Part shown: piece after piece, positions 62,151 to 64,000 of the stretch
Layout: each line of letters starts with the position of its first letter
Numbering within the stretch: the first letter of the stretch is position 1
Source of the DNA: Dicyema japonicum
Taxonomy: Eukaryota; Dicyemida; Rhombozoa; Dicyemidae
Direction: 5' to 3'
Length of the DNA: 64,000 bases
NCBI GenBank assembly: GCA_011109175.1
Contig: RDEW01000039.1
Span: forward strand, 279,681-343,680
Notes under the pieces: generated by a model
What the model was told of the DNA's origin: nothing
Databases searched by the model: none
Seen by the model: only the letters and a program-made list of their open reading frames with translations
Translations under genes and position numbers: made by a program

Positions 62151-62779
62151 CTACCCCATCAGTCGACTGGTGACCGAATTAACTTTATGAACATGGAGGA
62201 TTGAAGTCATCGTCCTATTAAGTGATCCCGGTGCCTGCGCCTCTTCACATTTCGGTGTAAGGTCACTCGGAAACCCACTAGAGAAGAATCTTTCATAAGC
62301 CTCAGTAGGGGGAAGGTTCCTTTCAAATCTAAATGCATATTTCAAGGAGGCAAGAATCTCTTCTTTAGTGGGTTTCTGGGTGACCTTGCTGTTTTCAGAA
62401 AATTTCACTGCCTGTCCGTCAGATATTAAGTTGTTTTGTGCGTACAACGATGTAATCCATTCATGCCTGTTCGATAGTTGGAAAGATGTGAAATTGGTAT
62501 AACGATTCATGGAAAAAATAGAAGAAACGGAGGATCTGGAAGAGGTTTTGAGAACTCCCATCTTCTTTTGGACTCGAGATTAAATCCACGTGACGTGTGA
62601 ATGTCAACACTGAGTATAAAGTAATTAGGAGGTCTTCTTATTGGAATGAGCTTTCCGTTCAAAGTATCTTTTCGATGTATCTTTTCTGAATGTTGGGGAT
62701 AATGGAGATCCTTGAGAGACCATATTCGGGAGGTTACAAGGCTTTCAAGAATTATGAGTTTTAGGAAGAAAAAACCCAA
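62151..62779 (-). CDS. Unknown protein, two exons likely
   Basis: Two minus frames join across a putative 38-nt GT-AG intron (about 62532-62569) without losing frame. Exon 1 ends PPNYFILSVDIHTSRGFNLE; exon 2 continues SSVSSIFSMNRYTNFTSFQL, WITSLYAQNNLISDGQAVKF, KPTKEEILASLKYAFRFERN and LPPTEAYERFF. Composition and splicing fit a real gene; no domain recognised. The start at 62779 and the end at 62151 are both tentative. CACGTG at 62587. Confidence 0.4.
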
Positions 62780-63775
62780 CCTCGACTCATATCAGATCTT
62801 GAGAGGTACTTTAAAGAGGAGGACAATGTCAAAAGTGTAATCCCTAAAGTAGGACTCTAGAAACAAGAAAAACTTTTACCATTCATTCTTTAGAATGAAG
62901 GTCTATTTCTTACAAATCAGAGACAAATGATGAAAATATCTATCCGATCAAAATGAGAATATTTCATAGTAGACTATTATTGTACAATTACTGATAAACT
63001 AATAACTCCCTCGTTCCTCCTCAAGGCAGAGAGTTTAACCAAGTCCCTTTTACTTGGGCAGATGAGATTGGAACCCTTACATAGGTGTATCCAATGCTCC
63101 TTTATTCCTAAAGTTCACGTATCAGGTGTCTCTTGTGTCTAATGCGAAGACGAAGGGTTCCTCCTGAGGCGATGAAGACATTAGTATTGAGACATCCGCT
63201 TTTTTCGCATGCGCCACGTGGAGCCTATCAAAATGCCGAGAAGACAAGATATCCAGAAGGCATACAGAATGAAGAAACAGTGGGTCACGGGAAAGAAACA
63301 ACTGCCATCAAACACTAAATCTCCTGCCTTTTAAACGCTGCAAGGTACCTATTACTTCGTGACCAGCCAGTTCTACTTCCACTACATGTTTCTGTAGTCT
63401 GCTGAATTCGCGAATTTAAAAACGTATCCACAAATCTAGAAGCATCCAGACTTAACGGGCGAATCTTCTTCCAGCCATTTTCAGCTGAGAGCCCTTGAGT
63501 TTTTAATCTCTGCAATGTTCTGTTCAATGAGAAGGCTCGCCGTCTAACTGGTGATACAGGTAATCCATCGTCCTACGGTTTTGAGGGAACTCAATCCATT
63601 CTTTAGATAGCCATTAATTAATTGTTTCTGTCGATTTGTCCACAACTATCAGCAAATTCAGTTAATATAATTTTCACATATCGTCGATATCACCACAAGG
63701 AAAGTTGGGAAAATCTTACCAGTTGGGTTGGTCTTGTTCATTAATCCACCAAAAGTGCATTCCAAGTGGACGATC
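62780..63775. other. Intergenic; weak ORFs
   Basis: A minus frame at 63315-63527 (NRTLQRLKTQGLSAENGWKK) looks protein-like but is unidentified. CACGTG at 63215. Confidence 0.35.
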
Positions 63776-63779
63776 TAGT

Positions 63780-63990
63780 CCGTTAGTTCGCTCAATGATC
63801 CAAAATCTCACCAGAGATCTACGTGAGACTGGATGGCTTCGAGAGCGTATCTCGATAGCCATTATCACAGGAAACACTTGGTAATTCAAACTCCCTAGAT
63901 TATTTAAATTATTTTTTTGATTTAATTATAATAAAAATAAAATTAATTAAAAGTACATTAATTTGTGTGTTTCATTGTTAAAATTATTTT
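63780..63990 (+). mobile_element. 3' end of family A LINE
   Basis: LRETGWLRERISIAIITGN-stop matches RETCWFRERISLAIVRGN at 25.2 kb, followed by an AT-rich tail. Confidence 0.65.
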
Positions 63991-64000
63991 TATTATTAAA

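Overview
Organism. The window is animal nuclear DNA, AT-rich and full of decayed transposons. Every recognisable host gene is split by GT-AG introns of about 19-44 nt, with a mode of 22-25. Rebuilding conserved proteins (IQGAP, MRPL38, a GH18 chitinase, MAB21, a RhoGAP, UAP1) by eye gave more than 40 such introns; one 61-nt intron and one of about 43 nt are the longest clear cases. Animal genes (mab-21, homeobox, IQGAP) combined with such tiny introns point to a dicyemid mesozoan, whose published introns average about 26 nt as I recall. That placement is inference.

Layout. 0-0.65 kb: end of an IQGAP gene (+). 2.6-5.1 kb: hAT/CGGBP1-like transposon with a LINE fragment nested in it. 8.05-11.7 kb: large many-exon gene with Sfi1-like Phe/Trp repeats (+), ending in tandem 166-bp exon-intron modules. 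14.5-15.1 kb: tandem ~310-bp repeat. 15.6 kb: 78-residue gene. 16.9-18.8 kb: coiled-coil (F-BAR-like) RhoGAP gene (+). 19.8-22.8 kb: nearly complete RTE-type LINE (-). 24.57-25.35 kb: LINE copy with a twin-priming inversion. 25.4-25.7 kb: hairpins. 28.5 kb: paired-like K50 homeobox. 29-31.4 kb: hAT and Tigger relics. 32.16-33.58 kb: secreted chitinase (+). 34-47.7 kb: transposon graveyard (RTE, Jockey-like and two restriction-like-endonuclease LINE families, KRBA2-like integrases). 48.08-49.49 kb: MRPL38 (+). 55.66-57.28 kb: UAP1-like gene (+), frameshifted. 59.37-60.46 kb: mab-21 (-), intact. 62.15-62.78 kb: unknown gene (-).

How the genes relate. Nothing suggests operons; these are independent housekeeping and regulatory genes. 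UAP1 (makes UDP-GlcNAc) and the chitinase (cleaves GlcNAc polymers) touch the same sugar pathway but lie 22 kb apart, so the link is only thematic.

Most unusual signals. (1) The palindrome CACGTG occurs 56 times by my manual count against about 7 expected from base composition. It is densest in host genes, exons included, and sparse in transposons. (2) The Sfi1-like gene ends in modules of exactly 141 nt exon plus 25 nt intron. (3) Two diverged copies of a mobile integrase share a 23-nt intron at the same position. Single-base frameshifts in otherwise conserved genes may be assembly errors or real lesions; this cannot be settled here.
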